Shown here in pieces: positions 53,699 to 63,041 of a stretch of DNA of 64,000 bases. The stretch's first letter is position 1. Every line of letters starts with the position of its first letter. The notes under the pieces were generated by a model, which saw nothing but the letters and a program-made list of their open reading frames with translations, did no database searches and was not told the origin of the DNA. Origin of the DNA: Scandinavium sp036495715 (GTDB lineage Bacteria > Pseudomonadota > Gammaproteobacteria > Enterobacterales > Enterobacteriaceae); NCBI GenBank assembly GCA_036495715.1, contig DASXML010000048.1, positions 226,223 through 290,222 of the forward strand, in the 5' to 3' direction. Both the position numbers and the translations under genes were made by a program.

Positions 53699-55378
53699 TT
53701 ATAACGAAGAGAGATGTTCAGCCACCGGGCCTAACGCCAGCGCGGGGATGAAGGTCAATGCGCCGACTAAAATCACGGTGCCAATCAGCAGGCCGACAAA
53801 CAGCGGGCCGCACGTTGGCAGCGTGCCGGGGCTGGCGGGCTGGATTTTCTTACTGACCAGCGAACCGGCAATCGCCATCACCGGGATGATAACCCCGAAG
53901 CGGCCGACGAACATGCAGAACGCCAGCAGGCAGTTCCAGAACGGAGTATTGGCACTCAGGCCAGCAAAGGCGCTACCGTTGTTATTTGCTGCGGAAGAAA
54001 CGGCATATAACACCTCGCTAAAGCCGTGAATACCCGGATTGAACATCCCGGCACGACCGGCTTCGGTCATCATCGCCAGCGCCGTTCCCAGCAGCACCAG
54101 TGCGGGCGTAATCAGAATCGCCAGCGCGGTCATTTTCATTTCACGCACGTCGATTTTCTTGCCGAGGTATTCCGGTGTGCGGCCAATCATCAGTCCGGCG
54201 ATAAACACCGCGAGCAGCACGAACAGCAGCATCCCGTACAGGCCGGAGCCCACGCCGCCGAACACCACTTCGCCAATTTGCATCAGCCACATCGGCACCA
54301 TGCCGCCGAGCGCAGTAAAGGAATCGTGCATTGCATTGACCGCTCCGCACGAAGCGGCGGTGGTGATTACCGCAAACAGACTGCTTTGCAGAATGCCAAA
54401 ACGGCTCTCTTTGCCTTCCATGTTGATAGCGCTGTCAGCACCGAGGCTGAGGAAATGCGGGTTGCCGTTGAGTTCAGCCCACATTACTACCGCCACACAG
54501 ATCACAAAGATGACCGACATCGCCCACAAAATCGCGCGGCCCTGGCGGCGATCGTTGACCGCTTCACCAAAGGCGAAACACAGTGCCGCGGGGATCAGGA
54601 AAATCGCCAGCATCTGCACCGCGTTGGTCAGTGCCGTTGGGTTTTCAAACGGATGGCTGGAGTTTGCGTTAAAGAAACCACCGCCGTTAGTGCCGAGCAT
54701 TTTGATCGCTTCTTGTGACGCCACAGGCCCCATCGGCAGCCATCCTTTCGCGCCTTCAAGAGAGGTAAAGTGCTGGTACGGCAGAAAGTTTTGCAGCGTG
54801 CCTTGTTGGGTAATGAACAGGGCAATCAGCAACGACAGCGGCAACAGGATCCACAGGGTCACGCGCACGATGTCCATCCACGCATTGCCGAGCATGTCGG
54901 TGCTGTGGCGGCAGAATCCGCGGATCAGCGCAAACACCACGGCGATGCCCGTTGCGGCGGAAAGGAAGTTTTGCACGGCGAGCCCGGCCATCTGGCTGAA
55001 ATAACTCAGGGTGCTTTCCCCGGTGTATGCCTGCCAGTTGGTGTTACTGACAAAGCTAATGGCCGTATTCATCGCCAGATCCCACGTAAGGCCAGGGAAA
55101 TGCTGCGGGTTTAACGGCAGAGTGCCTTGCAGCATCAGCATCGCGAACAGCAGCAGCACGCCGAACACATTAAGCGACAGGATAGCCAGCAAATACTGTC
55201 GCCAGTTCATCTCCTGCGAAGAGATGCCCATCACGCGCCACAGCCCTTTTTCAACAGTGACCGTGCCGGGCAGCGGGGTATTGGCGATCAGTCGGGCGAG
55301 CAGCGATCCCAACGGACGCGCCAGAATGAACAGCACCAGTAAAAAACTGGCGATCAGTAAAAAACCAGGGGCTGCCAT
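53699..55378 (-). CDS. kdpA: Potassium-transporting ATPase KdpA subunit
   Basis: Channel-like subunit of the pump, related to Trk/Ktr transporters. It has about ten membrane helices and four selectivity-filter loops, including GTNGGGFFNANSSHP and the segment AANNNGSAFAG. The start at 55378 (MAAPGFLLIASFLL) gives 559 residues. It overlaps the kdpF stop by one base (TGATG); the longer upstream frame covers kdpF and is not coding. Confidence 0.97.
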   Translation of the reverse strand: MAAPGFLLIASFLLVLFILARPLGSLLARLIANTPLPGTVTVEKGLWRVMGISSQEMNWRQYLLAILSLNVFGVLLLFAMLMLQGTLPLNPQHFPGLTWDLAMNTAISFVSNTNWQAYTGESTLSYFSQMAGLAVQNFLSAATGIAVVFALIRGFCRHSTDMLGNAWMDIVRVTLWILLPLSLLIALFITQQGTLQNFLPYQHFTSLEGAKGWLPMGPVASQEAIKMLGTNGGGFFNANSSHPFENPTALTNAVQMLAIFLIPAALCFAFGEAVNDRRQGRAILWAMSVIFVICVAVVMWAELNGNPHFLSLGADSAINMEGKESRFGILQSSLFAVITTAASCGAVNAMHDSFTALGGMVPMWLMQIGEVVFGGVGSGLYGMLLFVLLAVFIAGLMIGRTPEYLGKKIDVREMKMTALAILITPALVLLGTALAMMTEAGRAGMFNPGIHGFSEVLYAVSSAANNNGSAFAGLSANTPFWNCLLAFCMFVGRFGVIIPVMAIAGSLVSKKIQPASPGTLPTCGPLFVGLLIGTVILVGALTFIPALALGPVAEHLSSL

Positions 55379-55467
55379 CAGAAATCCTCCGCATTGATCA
55401 GGGCGTAAATCAGATAGCCCAATAACAGGAAAACCAGCACGATACCGGTTAATACGCCTGCACTCAC
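55378..55467 (-). CDS. kdpF: KdpF small membrane subunit
   Basis: 29-residue hydrophobic peptide, first gene of kdpFABC, that stabilises the pump in the membrane. It starts with GTG (MSAGVLTGIVLVFL), with GGAGG six bases upstream, and is one membrane helix followed by INAEDF. It matches E. coli KdpF closely. Too short for most gene finders. Confidence 0.93.
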   Translation of the reverse strand: MSAGVLTGIVLVFLLLGYLIYALINAEDF

Positions 55468-55767
55468 AGTCCACCTCCAGGTGTTGAATGTTCTGCGCTA
55501 AAGGTAGGATTTTCGGTGCAAAGAATTCGCAAAAAAGGGGGGGCGGGGTGTAAAAAAAGTATAAAAATGGCAAAAACCATTAATTAACTAATGGTTAGTA
55601 TTAATTTAACTTTCATGTAACTTAGTTACGGAATGGCGTGTAAATAAGCCCTAAACGGGTCAAAAAAAGTGGTCGGATGAGTGGTAAAATTACGCGCAAG
55701 AAGGTATTATTTTAGCCAGATAACGTTTACCGGCGCGTGTTGCCGGCCATGAAAGGGGAGAGAGATT
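55468..55767. other. kdp promoter and ybfA upstream region
   Basis: 300 bp between divergent kdpF and ybfA. It contains the KdpE-type operator on the kdp side. The rest is AT-rich promoter sequence for both genes; no other gene is visible. Confidence 0.65.
55549..55568 (-). promoter_or_regulatory. KdpE binding site
   Basis: The minus-strand ATTTTTATACTTTTTTTACA, followed by CCCCGCCCCC, matches the E. coli KdpE operator just upstream of the kdpFABC promoter. It lies about 80 bp before the kdpF start. Confidence 0.85.
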
Positions 55768-55968
55768 ATGTACAAAGAGTTTCCTGCACATGTTGTATTG
55801 ATGCGTCGAACTTTCGCCGTCGTGGCGGGTGTTGTGGCCTTGCCGGTGATGCTGTTCTGGAAAGATCGCGGGCGTTTTTACAGCTACCTGCACCGCGTCT
55901 GGTCAAAAACCAGTGAGAAACCGGTGTGGATGGATCAGGCCGAAAAAGCGACCTGTGATTTCTACTAA
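55768..55968 (+). CDS. ybfA: YbfA family small membrane protein
   Basis: 66-residue protein with one hydrophobic segment (about residues 13-30) and a conserved basic/aromatic tail, RFYSYLHRVWSKT. It is close to E. coli YbfA, whose role is unknown. GGGGAGAG lies before the ATG. It is divergent from kdpF and is followed by a strong terminator. Confidence 0.9.
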   Translation: MYKEFPAHVVLMRRTFAVVAGVVALPVMLFWKDRGRFYSYLHRVWSKTSEKPVWMDQAEKATCDFY

Positions 55969-55991
55969 GCCTTAACGGGTTTAACAGACAT

Positions 55992-56029
55992 AAAAAAACC
56001 GCCAACGTAAAAACGTGGCGGTTTTTTTA
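55992..56029. terminator. Bidirectional terminator between ybfA and yajD
   Basis: AAAAAACCGCCAACGT and ACGTGGCGGTTTTTT form an A/T-flanked stem with one mismatch. It serves the convergent ybfA and yajD genes. Confidence 0.92.
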
Positions 56030-56064
56030 TGTCTTCAGCATCCCAGCCCGTCGCGGGCCAGAGA

Positions 56065-56412
56065 TCATTTCTTCTTATTAAGCATCGACTTTAAATCGGC
56101 AAACGGATTGTAGGTCGCGGCATCAACATCGTTTTGCGCGTCTTCCCCCGCGACGACAGTGCTACCGTACTGGTCGGCTTCCGTATACTTCGAGTGTTCG
56201 TGGTCATGGCAATACAGGCACAACAACTCCCAATTACTGCCATCTGCCGGGTTGTTGGTATGGTCATGATCGATATGGTGAACCGTTAATTCACGCAGAT
56301 TCGAATACACAAATTCCCGCGAACAGCGCCCGCAGACCCACGGATAAATTTTGAGTGCTTTCTCACGGTAGCCGCTTTCCAGCCGGGTGTAGTTTTTTGG
56401 GATCAGAGCCAT
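56065..56412 (-). CDS. yajD: HNH nuclease family protein YajD
   Basis: 115-residue HNH-type protein with two CxxC pairs (CGRC and CLYC) and the HNH core VHHIDHDHTNN. It is close to E. coli YajD over its full length. The biological role is unknown. In E. coli yajD is near tsx/nrdR, far from kdp; here it occupies the gap between ybfA and ybgA, which in K-12 holds the rhsC island. Confidence 0.9.
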   Translation of the reverse strand: MALIPKNYTRLESGYREKALKIYPWVCGRCSREFVYSNLRELTVHHIDHDHTNNPADGSNWELLCLYCHDHEHSKYTEADQYGSTVVAGEDAQNDVDAATYNPFADLKSMLNKKK

Positions 56413-56563
56413 TGCCGAATTACCTGTGATAAAGAGAGTATTTTACGAGAGTGCCCCCAATATATCGCACAATCGAAGGGAACGAGAAATTTGATGGCTT
56501 TTCCGATGTGAGTCACGCGGCCCTCGCGTCTACACTTCTCATAGATGCCTGAAAGGAGTGGTT

Positions 56564-57520
56564 ATGAGTGAGAAAATCCCGGTTGGCATTAGCGCCTGTT
56601 TATTAGGCGAAACGGTGCGTTTCGACGGCGGTCATAAACGCCTGACCTTCGCGGTGGAAGAACTGAGCCAATGGGTTGAGTTTGAACCTGTCTGCCCGGA
56701 GGTGGCTATTGGGCTGCCGGTGCCTCGGCCCGCACTGCGTCTGGTAAAAGATGGGCTGGGCAACGCGCAATTACGTTTCAGTGATAATCGTGAAGGTGAC
56801 CTAACCGAGGCCATGCGTCGGTTTAGCCATAAACGCATTTCACGGCTTGAAAACCTGTGCGGCTACATTGTCTGCGCAAATTCCCCGAGCTGCGGGATGG
56901 CGCGGGTCAGAGTCTATGAGGCCGACAGCAATTACAGTCAGAAAAACGGGCAAGGCATTTATACCCAGATACTGATGCAGACCTATCCCTGGCTACCCGT
57001 CGAAGAGAATGGGCGGTTGCAGGACCCGGTGCTTCGCGAGAACTTTGTGGAACGTATCTATGCCTTACATGAACTGCATAGCTTACGCGATCGCGGCCTG
57101 AGTCGGAGTGAACTGATGGCTTTCCACAGCCGTTATAAACTCCTTCTGCTGGCGCATTCGCAGCCGTTATACCGTGAACTGGGGCGTTTTGTCGCCTCGA
57201 TGGGGGAATGGGCCTCGTTAGAGGATTATTTCACGGAGTATCGTCAGCGGCTGATGACGTTAATGGCGCATCCGGCAACGCGGCGCAATCACACCAATGT
57301 GTTGATGCACGTGCAGGGCTATTTTCGCAAACAGCTCAACAGCCGTCAGCGTCAGGAGTTGGCGGATCTTATCGACCGATATCGGCAAGGCACGCAGCCA
57401 CTGCTTGCACCCGTCACGCTGTTAAAACACTATATGGCTGAATTTCCTGATGCTTATCTGTCCGGGCAGCGTTATTTCGACCCGTGGCCGGAAGCCCTAC
57501 GTTTACGTTACGGACATTAA
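56564..57520 (+). CDS. ybgA: YbgA, DUF523-DUF1722 fusion protein
   Basis: 318 residues with two domains: N-terminal DUF523 (cysteine-rich, GISACLLGETVRFDGGHK, about residues 5-150) and C-terminal DUF1722 (about 195-310, FHSRYKLLLLAHSQPLYRELG by position). E. coli K-12 YbgA has only the second domain (169 aa). It probably relates to stress or DNA repair because of its link with phr, but its activity is unknown. The start ATG at 56564 has AAGGAG five bases upstream; a GTG at 56558 is too close. phr follows 10 bp downstream. Confidence 0.9.
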   Translation: MSEKIPVGISACLLGETVRFDGGHKRLTFAVEELSQWVEFEPVCPEVAIGLPVPRPALRLVKDGLGNAQLRFSDNREGDLTEAMRRFSHKRISRLENLCGYIVCANSPSCGMARVRVYEADSNYSQKNGQGIYTQILMQTYPWLPVEENGRLQDPVLRENFVERIYALHELHSLRDRGLSRSELMAFHSRYKLLLLAHSQPLYRELGRFVASMGEWASLEDYFTEYRQRLMTLMAHPATRRNHTNVLMHVQGYFRKQLNSRQRQELADLIDRYRQGTQPLLAPVTLLKHYMAEFPDAYLSGQRYFDPWPEALRLRYGH

Positions 57521-57530
57521 CCGGAGAGTT

Positions 57531-58949
57531 ATGACCACCCATCTGGTCTGGTTTCGCACCGATTTACGCCTGCACGACAATCTGGCGCTGGCCGCCGCTT
57601 GTCGTGACCGTCAGGCCAATGTGATTGCGCTGTTCATCGCCACGCCACAACAGTGGCATCAGCACCAAATGTCTCCCCGGCAGGCGGCGTTTTTACAGAC
57701 ACATATCAACGCGTTACAAAGCCAGCTTGCGTCAAAAGGCATACCGCTGCTGTTCCGCGAAGTTGCAGATTTCGCCGCATCGGTGAACGAAATCAAACAG
57801 ATTTGCGACGAGCATCAGGTCGCTCAGCTTTTCTATAACTACCAATACGAAATCAACGAACGGGCGCGCGATGCGCAGCTAGAGAACGCGCTGGCGACGG
57901 TTATCTGTCAGGGGTTTGACGACAGCGTGATGCTGGCACCCGGCAGCGTAATGACCGGAAATCATCAGATGTATAAGGTGTTTACGCCGTTTAAAAATGC
58001 GTATCTGAAGCGCCTGAAAGAAGGATTGCCCGAATGCGTGTCGGCTCCGGCAATCCGTGAGTCGGCACTTGCTGAAACGGAATGTGCCCGAATCACCCTC
58101 AGTTACCCGCAAGTATCGTTCGACCCTGAATGGTTCGCGGTGGATGAAAAGCGTGCCATCGCCAGACTGCGTCATTTTTGCCAGCAGCAGGCTTGCGAAT
58201 ACGAAGAGCAACGCGACTTTCCGGCAATTGAAGGGACAAGTCGTCTTTCGGCATGTTTGACGCTGGGTGTGCTTTCTCCGCGCCAGTGTCTGCATCGTCT
58301 TCTCGCCGAATGCCCGCAGGCGCTGGACGGCGGCGCGGGTGCGGTATGGCTGAATGAACTTATCTGGCGTGAGTTTTACCGCCACCTGATGACGTTTCAT
58401 CCTGAACTTTGTCGTCACAAGCCGTTTATTGCCTGGACGGATAACGTGAAATGGCGTGATGACCAAAACGCGTTAATGGCCTGGCAGCAGGGAAAAACGG
58501 GCTATCCGATTGTCGATGCGGCGATGCGTCAGCTCAACGAAACCGGCTGGATGCATAATCGTTTACGGATGATTGTCGCCAGTTTTCTGGTCAAAGATTT
58601 GCTGATCGACTGGCGGGAAGGGGAGAAATACTTCATTTCGCAGCTGGTGGACGGTGATTTAGCGGCCAATAACGGCGGTTGGCAGTGGGCGGCCTCAACG
58701 GGCACCGACGCGGCTCCCTATTTCCGCATTTTTAATCCGACCACGCAGGGCGAGCGTTTTGATAAAGAAGGGGCGTTTATCCGACAGTGGTTACCGGCGT
58801 TAAATGCCGTGCCGGGTAAGGCGATTCATGAACCGTGGTTGTGGGCAGACAAAGAGGGCGTAAAGCTGGAATATCCGCGCCCGATTGTTGAACACAAGCA
58901 GGCGCGGCTGGACACGCTGGCGGCCTATGAAGCCGCCAGAAAAACTTAG
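57531..58949 (+). CDS. phr: Deoxyribodipyrimidine photolyase
   Basis: Uses blue light to split cyclobutane pyrimidine dimers. The 472-residue protein has an N-terminal antenna (methenyl-tetrahydrofolate) domain, MTTHLVWFRTDLRLHDN, and a C-terminal FAD domain with the photolyase signature GWMHNRLRMIVASFL and tryptophans for electron transfer. The ATG at 57531 is the conserved start. It is co-transcribed with ybgA and overlaps the 3' end of dtpD by 4 bases, convergently. Confidence 0.97.
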   Translation: MTTHLVWFRTDLRLHDNLALAAACRDRQANVIALFIATPQQWHQHQMSPRQAAFLQTHINALQSQLASKGIPLLFREVADFAASVNEIKQICDEHQVAQLFYNYQYEINERARDAQLENALATVICQGFDDSVMLAPGSVMTGNHQMYKVFTPFKNAYLKRLKEGLPECVSAPAIRESALAETECARITLSYPQVSFDPEWFAVDEKRAIARLRHFCQQQACEYEEQRDFPAIEGTSRLSACLTLGVLSPRQCLHRLLAECPQALDGGAGAVWLNELIWREFYRHLMTFHPELCRHKPFIAWTDNVKWRDDQNALMAWQQGKTGYPIVDAAMRQLNETGWMHNRLRMIVASFLVKDLLIDWREGEKYFISQLVDGDLAANNGGWQWAASTGTDAAPYFRIFNPTTQGERFDKEGAFIRQWLPALNAVPGKAIHEPWLWADKEGVKLEYPRPIVEHKQARLDTLAAYEAARKT

Positions 58950-60427
58950 GACTCCAGCGCCAGGCGGCGAGAGCGAACTTTCATTGCATGAGCGAGCCAG
59001 ATAACCAGCACCACGGCGACGCACGCCAGCGAGCCCCAGGTAATTTGGCTGAATACGTCGATATAGGCGTTGATCGAATAGTTGATAGCACCTGCGGCAT
59101 CAAACGAACTCTGCGACGTCTGATCGGCGATAACGCCCGCGACATAGTTGGCAATGGCGCCGGACAGCAGCATATAAATGCCGGTCAACACGCCCGTCAC
59201 GCCCGGAATTTCGATACGCGTGATTTGCGCCATCGCCACCGGGTCGATAAACAGTTCGGCAAAACCCATCACCGCCATCCCTAAAACCATCAATGGCATG
59301 GATGAATGACCGTAAGAAGCAGACCAACGTGCGCTCAGCGTCAGAATGCAGAAGCCTGCGCTCATCAGCCCCAGCCCTAGCGCATATTTACCCCAGATGC
59401 GCACCGTGCGGTTGCCCGTGACGGACTCTTTCACCACCCAGGCGAGGAAAATTCCGCACAGCATCACCGCAAAACCGTTCACCGACTGGAACATAGCGGT
59501 CGGTACTTGGTAGCCGAGAATATCGCGGTTGACGAAGCGGTCGATATACAGACTAATTGAGCTGCCGCCCTGCTGGGCAAAGGCCCAAAACAGCAGACTA
59601 AAGAACGTCAACACCACGATAAGCCCAAGCTCTTTGCGTTGCTTCTGGTTCTCCGCCTTCTGGTAGATTTTGGCGAGCATCACCAGCCCAATCACGGTGG
59701 CAACGATCAGTGCGTACAGCGACCACTCTTTCCAAAACAGCACGGCAATGATAATCGGTGAAACGACCAGCAGCGCCAGCAGCCAGCCCCAAACCGGAAT
59801 CGCCAGTTTCTTGCTGTGAAGTACCGCTTTGTTCACGCCCACGGTGTGACTGAAACGGCGGTTGCCGCAGAGGAAAATCACCAGACCGGCGAGCATACCG
59901 ATGGCAGCAAGCGCGAAACCCATCGCCCAGCTGTACTCTTCCTGCACGTAACCACAGGCGATTGGCGCAATGATCGACCCGACGTTACCGGCGGCATATA
60001 ACAGGGAAAAACCGCCGTCGCGACGCGGATCGGTGGGTTCGTACAGTTCGCCGAGCAGACAACTGACGTTCGATTTAAACAGGCCGTAGCCGCAAACGAT
60101 AATTGCCAGTGATAAGTAAAGGAACAGCGATGACATTTCGCTTGCGCCGAGCACCAGATGCCCGACCGCCATTAAAAAGGCGCCGATCATCACCGCCATG
60201 CGGTTGCCGAGGACTTTATCCGCCAGCCAGCCGCCGAGGATCGGTGTGACATACACCAAAGAGCAGTAGGCGCTGAACAGCGCATAAGCGTGATTGTCGT
60301 TGTATTTCAGTTGATTGGTGAGATACAGGATCAGCAGCGCGCGCATCCCGTAAAAACTAAAATATTCCCAGATTTGCAGTGCGACCACGTAATAGATAGC
60401 GCGTGGTTGTGACGATGGTGTCTTCAT
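58946..60427 (-). CDS. dtpD: Dipeptide permease DtpD (POT family)
   Basis: Proton-coupled di-/tripeptide importer of the inner membrane, 493 residues with about 14 helices. The POT signature EYFSFYGMRALL lies near the N terminus. The start is the ATG at 60427 (MKTPSSQPRAIYY). Its stop overlaps the stop of convergent phr, and it is divergent from ybgI across 263 bp. Confidence 0.95.
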   Translation of the reverse strand: MKTPSSQPRAIYYVVALQIWEYFSFYGMRALLILYLTNQLKYNDNHAYALFSAYCSLVYVTPILGGWLADKVLGNRMAVMIGAFLMAVGHLVLGASEMSSLFLYLSLAIIVCGYGLFKSNVSCLLGELYEPTDPRRDGGFSLLYAAGNVGSIIAPIACGYVQEEYSWAMGFALAAIGMLAGLVIFLCGNRRFSHTVGVNKAVLHSKKLAIPVWGWLLALLVVSPIIIAVLFWKEWSLYALIVATVIGLVMLAKIYQKAENQKQRKELGLIVVLTFFSLLFWAFAQQGGSSISLYIDRFVNRDILGYQVPTAMFQSVNGFAVMLCGIFLAWVVKESVTGNRTVRIWGKYALGLGLMSAGFCILTLSARWSASYGHSSMPLMVLGMAVMGFAELFIDPVAMAQITRIEIPGVTGVLTGIYMLLSGAIANYVAGVIADQTSQSSFDAAGAINYSINAYIDVFSQITWGSLACVAVVLVIWLAHAMKVRSRRLALES

Positions 60428-60690
60428 GTTGTTCTCAGTCTTGCCAGAATTGCAGAAGATAATCATTCCGCATTATGCGTTTCTTATATGCTATCCATGT
60501 GCTTTGAGTATAAAAGCTCAATTTATATGCTGTCCTAGTGCATAAATATACATGATTGTGCTGTCGCGAGTTAAGCGTTTTTTGCGCATAACCCGACCGT
60601 GTGTTCTTCACCGTCGCGGCGCTGCTATCGACGTAATGCCGCCGGGCGGCTATGGTATCCAACAGTGTTGAAGGAAAGTCTGGAGTGACG

Positions 60691-61434
60691 ATGAAAAACA
60701 GTGAACTGGAACAACTGATTAACGAGAAACTTAACGCAGGTGCGTTCAGCGATTATGGTCCGAATGGTTTGCAGGTTGAGGGGCGTGACACGATCCGGAA
60801 AATCGTCACCGGCGTGACCGCAAGTCAGGCGTTGCTGGATGAAGCGGTGCGCCTGGAAGCCGATGCCGTCATCGTGCATCACGGCTATTTCTGGAAAAAC
60901 GAGTCACCGATTATTCGGGGCATGAAGCGCAATCGCCTGAAAACGCTGCTGGCGAATGACATCAATTTGTACGGCTGGCATCTGCCGCTGGACGCGCACC
61001 CTGAGCTTGGCAACAACGCCCAGTTGGCGGCGCTGCTCGGCATTAACATTAAGGGCGAAATCGAACCGCTGGTGCCGTGGGGTGAGTTGTCGATGCCGGT
61101 TTCCGGGCTGGAATTTGCCTCGTGGATTGAAGCGCGTCTGGGACGTAAACCGCTGTGGTGCGGCGATACCGGGCCAGAGAAAGTTTCCCGCGTGGCGTGG
61201 TGTACCGGCGGCGGCCAGGGCTTTATCGACAGCGCGGCACGTTTCGGCGTGGATGCGTTTATTACCGGCGAAGTGTCAGAGCAAACAATCCATTCCGCGC
61301 GTGAACAAGGGCTGCATTTTTATGCGGCCGGCCACCATGCGACCGAGCGTGGGGGTATTCGCGCGCTGAGTGAATGGCTGACTGAAAATACCGATCTGGA
61401 TGTCACCTTTATTGATATCCCTAATCCGGCCTGA
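60691..61434 (+). CDS. ybgI: NIF3/DUF34 family metal-binding protein YbgI
   Basis: 247-residue hydrolase-like protein that forms a toroid with a di-metal site. Metal-binding histidines are in VHHGYFWK and the C-terminal AAGHHATE. The family has been linked to metal or GTP-cyclohydrolase-related functions, but the substrate is unknown. The start ATG is at 60691 (MKNSELEQLINEKL). It begins the ybgI-pxpB-pxpC-nei group, with pxpB 16 bp downstream. Confidence 0.93.
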   Translation: MKNSELEQLINEKLNAGAFSDYGPNGLQVEGRDTIRKIVTGVTASQALLDEAVRLEADAVIVHHGYFWKNESPIIRGMKRNRLKTLLANDINLYGWHLPLDAHPELGNNAQLAALLGINIKGEIEPLVPWGELSMPVSGLEFASWIEARLGRKPLWCGDTGPEKVSRVAWCTGGGQGFIDSAARFGVDAFITGEVSEQTIHSAREQGLHFYAAGHHATERGGIRALSEWLTENTDLDVTFIDIPNPA

Positions 61435-61449
61435 TGAGAGAGGGCAAAA

Positions 61450-62106
61450 GTGCAGCGAGCGCGTTGTTATCTGCTGGGAGAAACGGCAGTCGTTCTGGAG
61501 CTGGAACCGCCCGTAACGCTGGAGAGCCAGAAACGTATCTGGCGACTGACCCAGCGTTTACCTGAATACCCGGAAGTGGTGGAAACCATTCCGGGGATGA
61601 ATAATATCACCGTGATTTTGCGTAACCCGCAGTCGCTGGCGCTGGATGCGATTGAGCGTCTGCAGCGCTGGTGGGAAGAGAGTGAAGTGCTGGAACCGGA
61701 CTCTCGCCAGATAGATATTCCGGTGGTTTACGGCGGCAAGCTGGGGCCGGATTTACCGCTGGTCGCCGATCACTGCGGCCTCACGCCGCAACAGGTGGTG
61801 GAGCTGCATGCCTCACAGGAGTATGTGGTGTGGTTTTTAGGCTTCCAGCCAGGCTTTGCGTATCTTGGTGGGCTGTCGTCGAAACTGGCGATGCCGCGCC
61901 GGGCCGAACCGCGTATTCACGTTCCTGCGGGCAGCGTGGGGATTGGCGGTCAGCATACCGGTATTTATCCGCTGAATACGCCGGGAGGCTGGCAGTTGAT
62001 CGGTCACACGTCATTGGCGCTGTTTGACGCGCGTAAAACTGAGCCGGTATTGCTCCAGCCGGGTGATACGGTGCGCTTTGTGCCACAGAAGGAGGGCGTA
62101 TGCTGA
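61450..62106 (+). CDS. pxpB: 5-oxoprolinase subunit PxpB
   Basis: Small subunit (218 residues, KipI-like) of the ATP-dependent 5-oxoprolinase PxpABC, which opens pyroglutamate to glutamate. It starts with GTG (MQRARCYLLGETAVVLELEP). The carboxyltransferase-like C-terminal domain includes FLGFQPGFAYLGG. It overlaps pxpC by 7 bases. The third subunit gene, pxpA, is not at its usual place. Confidence 0.94.
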   Translation: MQRARCYLLGETAVVLELEPPVTLESQKRIWRLTQRLPEYPEVVETIPGMNNITVILRNPQSLALDAIERLQRWWEESEVLEPDSRQIDIPVVYGGKLGPDLPLVADHCGLTPQQVVELHASQEYVVWFLGFQPGFAYLGGLSSKLAMPRRAEPRIHVPAGSVGIGGQHTGIYPLNTPGGWQLIGHTSLALFDARKTEPVLLQPGDTVRFVPQKEGVC

Positions 62107-63032
62107 ACATTATTCGTTCGGGCCTTTATACCTCCGTTCAGGATGGTGGGCGTTATGGGTTGCGTCAGTCTGGCGTCAGCCGCTGTGGTGCGCTTGATAA
62201 ACCGGCGTTATTCACCGCCAATTTGCTGGTGGGGAATGACCCCAACGCTGCGGCGATAGAGATTACTCTCGGCCAGTTCACGGTGCAGTTCGAACGCGAC
62301 GGCTGGTTTGCTCTCACCGGGGCAGGCTGTGAAGCGACGCTGGATGGCAAAACCGTTTGGGCGGGCTGGCGGCTGGCGGTAAAAGCCGGGCAAACGCTGG
62401 TGTTGAAACGACCTTTGCACGGCATTCGCAGCTATCTGGCCGTTGCGGGCGGCATTGACGTGCCGAAAATGCTTGGATCGTACAGTACCGATTTGAAAGT
62501 GGGGATCGGTGGGCTGGAAGGGCGACGGTTACAGGACGGCGATAAGCTGAATGTGTTTCCCTCAACGCGTGAATTTGATGGCCCGCAAGGGGTGAAGCAG
62601 CTGCCGCGTGGCAACCGCATTCGCGCGCTGCCGGGGCCGGAATACCATGAATTTGATGCCGCATCGCAGGAGAATTTTTGGCGTGCGCCGTGGCAGCTCA
62701 GCCCGCAAAGCAACCGCATGGGCTATCGACTGCAAGGCCAGCCGCTGGTGCGCATCACCGATCGCGAATTGCTATCGCACGGTCTGTTGCCCGGTGTGGT
62801 GCAGGTGCCGCATAACGGCCAGCCGATTGTGCTAATGAATGATGCGCAAACCACCGGCGGTTATCCGCGCATTGCCTGCATAATCGAAGCGGATATGTAC
62901 CAACTGGCGCAAATTCCGCTCGGTCAGCCGATTCACTTTGTGCCGTGTTCACTGGAAGATGCACTGAAAGCCCGTGACGATCAGCATCGCTATTTTGAGC
63001 AGTTAGCCTGGCGGCTCAACGGAGAGCATTAA
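62100..63032 (+). CDS. pxpC: 5-oxoprolinase subunit PxpC
   Basis: 310-residue KipA-like/biotin-dependent-carboxylase-like domain protein that forms the complex with PxpB. Conserved stretches VQDGGRYGLRQSGV, YLAVAGGID and MNDAQTTGGYPRIA are present. It overlaps pxpB by 7 bases. nei begins only 10 bp after its stop, whereas in E. coli pxpA lies between them. Confidence 0.94.
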   Translation: MLNIIRSGLYTSVQDGGRYGLRQSGVSRCGALDKPALFTANLLVGNDPNAAAIEITLGQFTVQFERDGWFALTGAGCEATLDGKTVWAGWRLAVKAGQTLVLKRPLHGIRSYLAVAGGIDVPKMLGSYSTDLKVGIGGLEGRRLQDGDKLNVFPSTREFDGPQGVKQLPRGNRIRALPGPEYHEFDAASQENFWRAPWQLSPQSNRMGYRLQGQPLVRITDRELLSHGLLPGVVQVPHNGQPIVLMNDAQTTGGYPRIACIIEADMYQLAQIPLGQPIHFVPCSLEDALKARDDQHRYFEQLAWRLNGEH

Positions 63033-63041
63033 GGACGCGCT

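Noticed and set aside
55379..55573. Upstream extension of kdpA by 65 codons
   Set aside because: The extension runs over kdpF and the operator; the conserved start is the ATG at 55378, coupled to kdpF.
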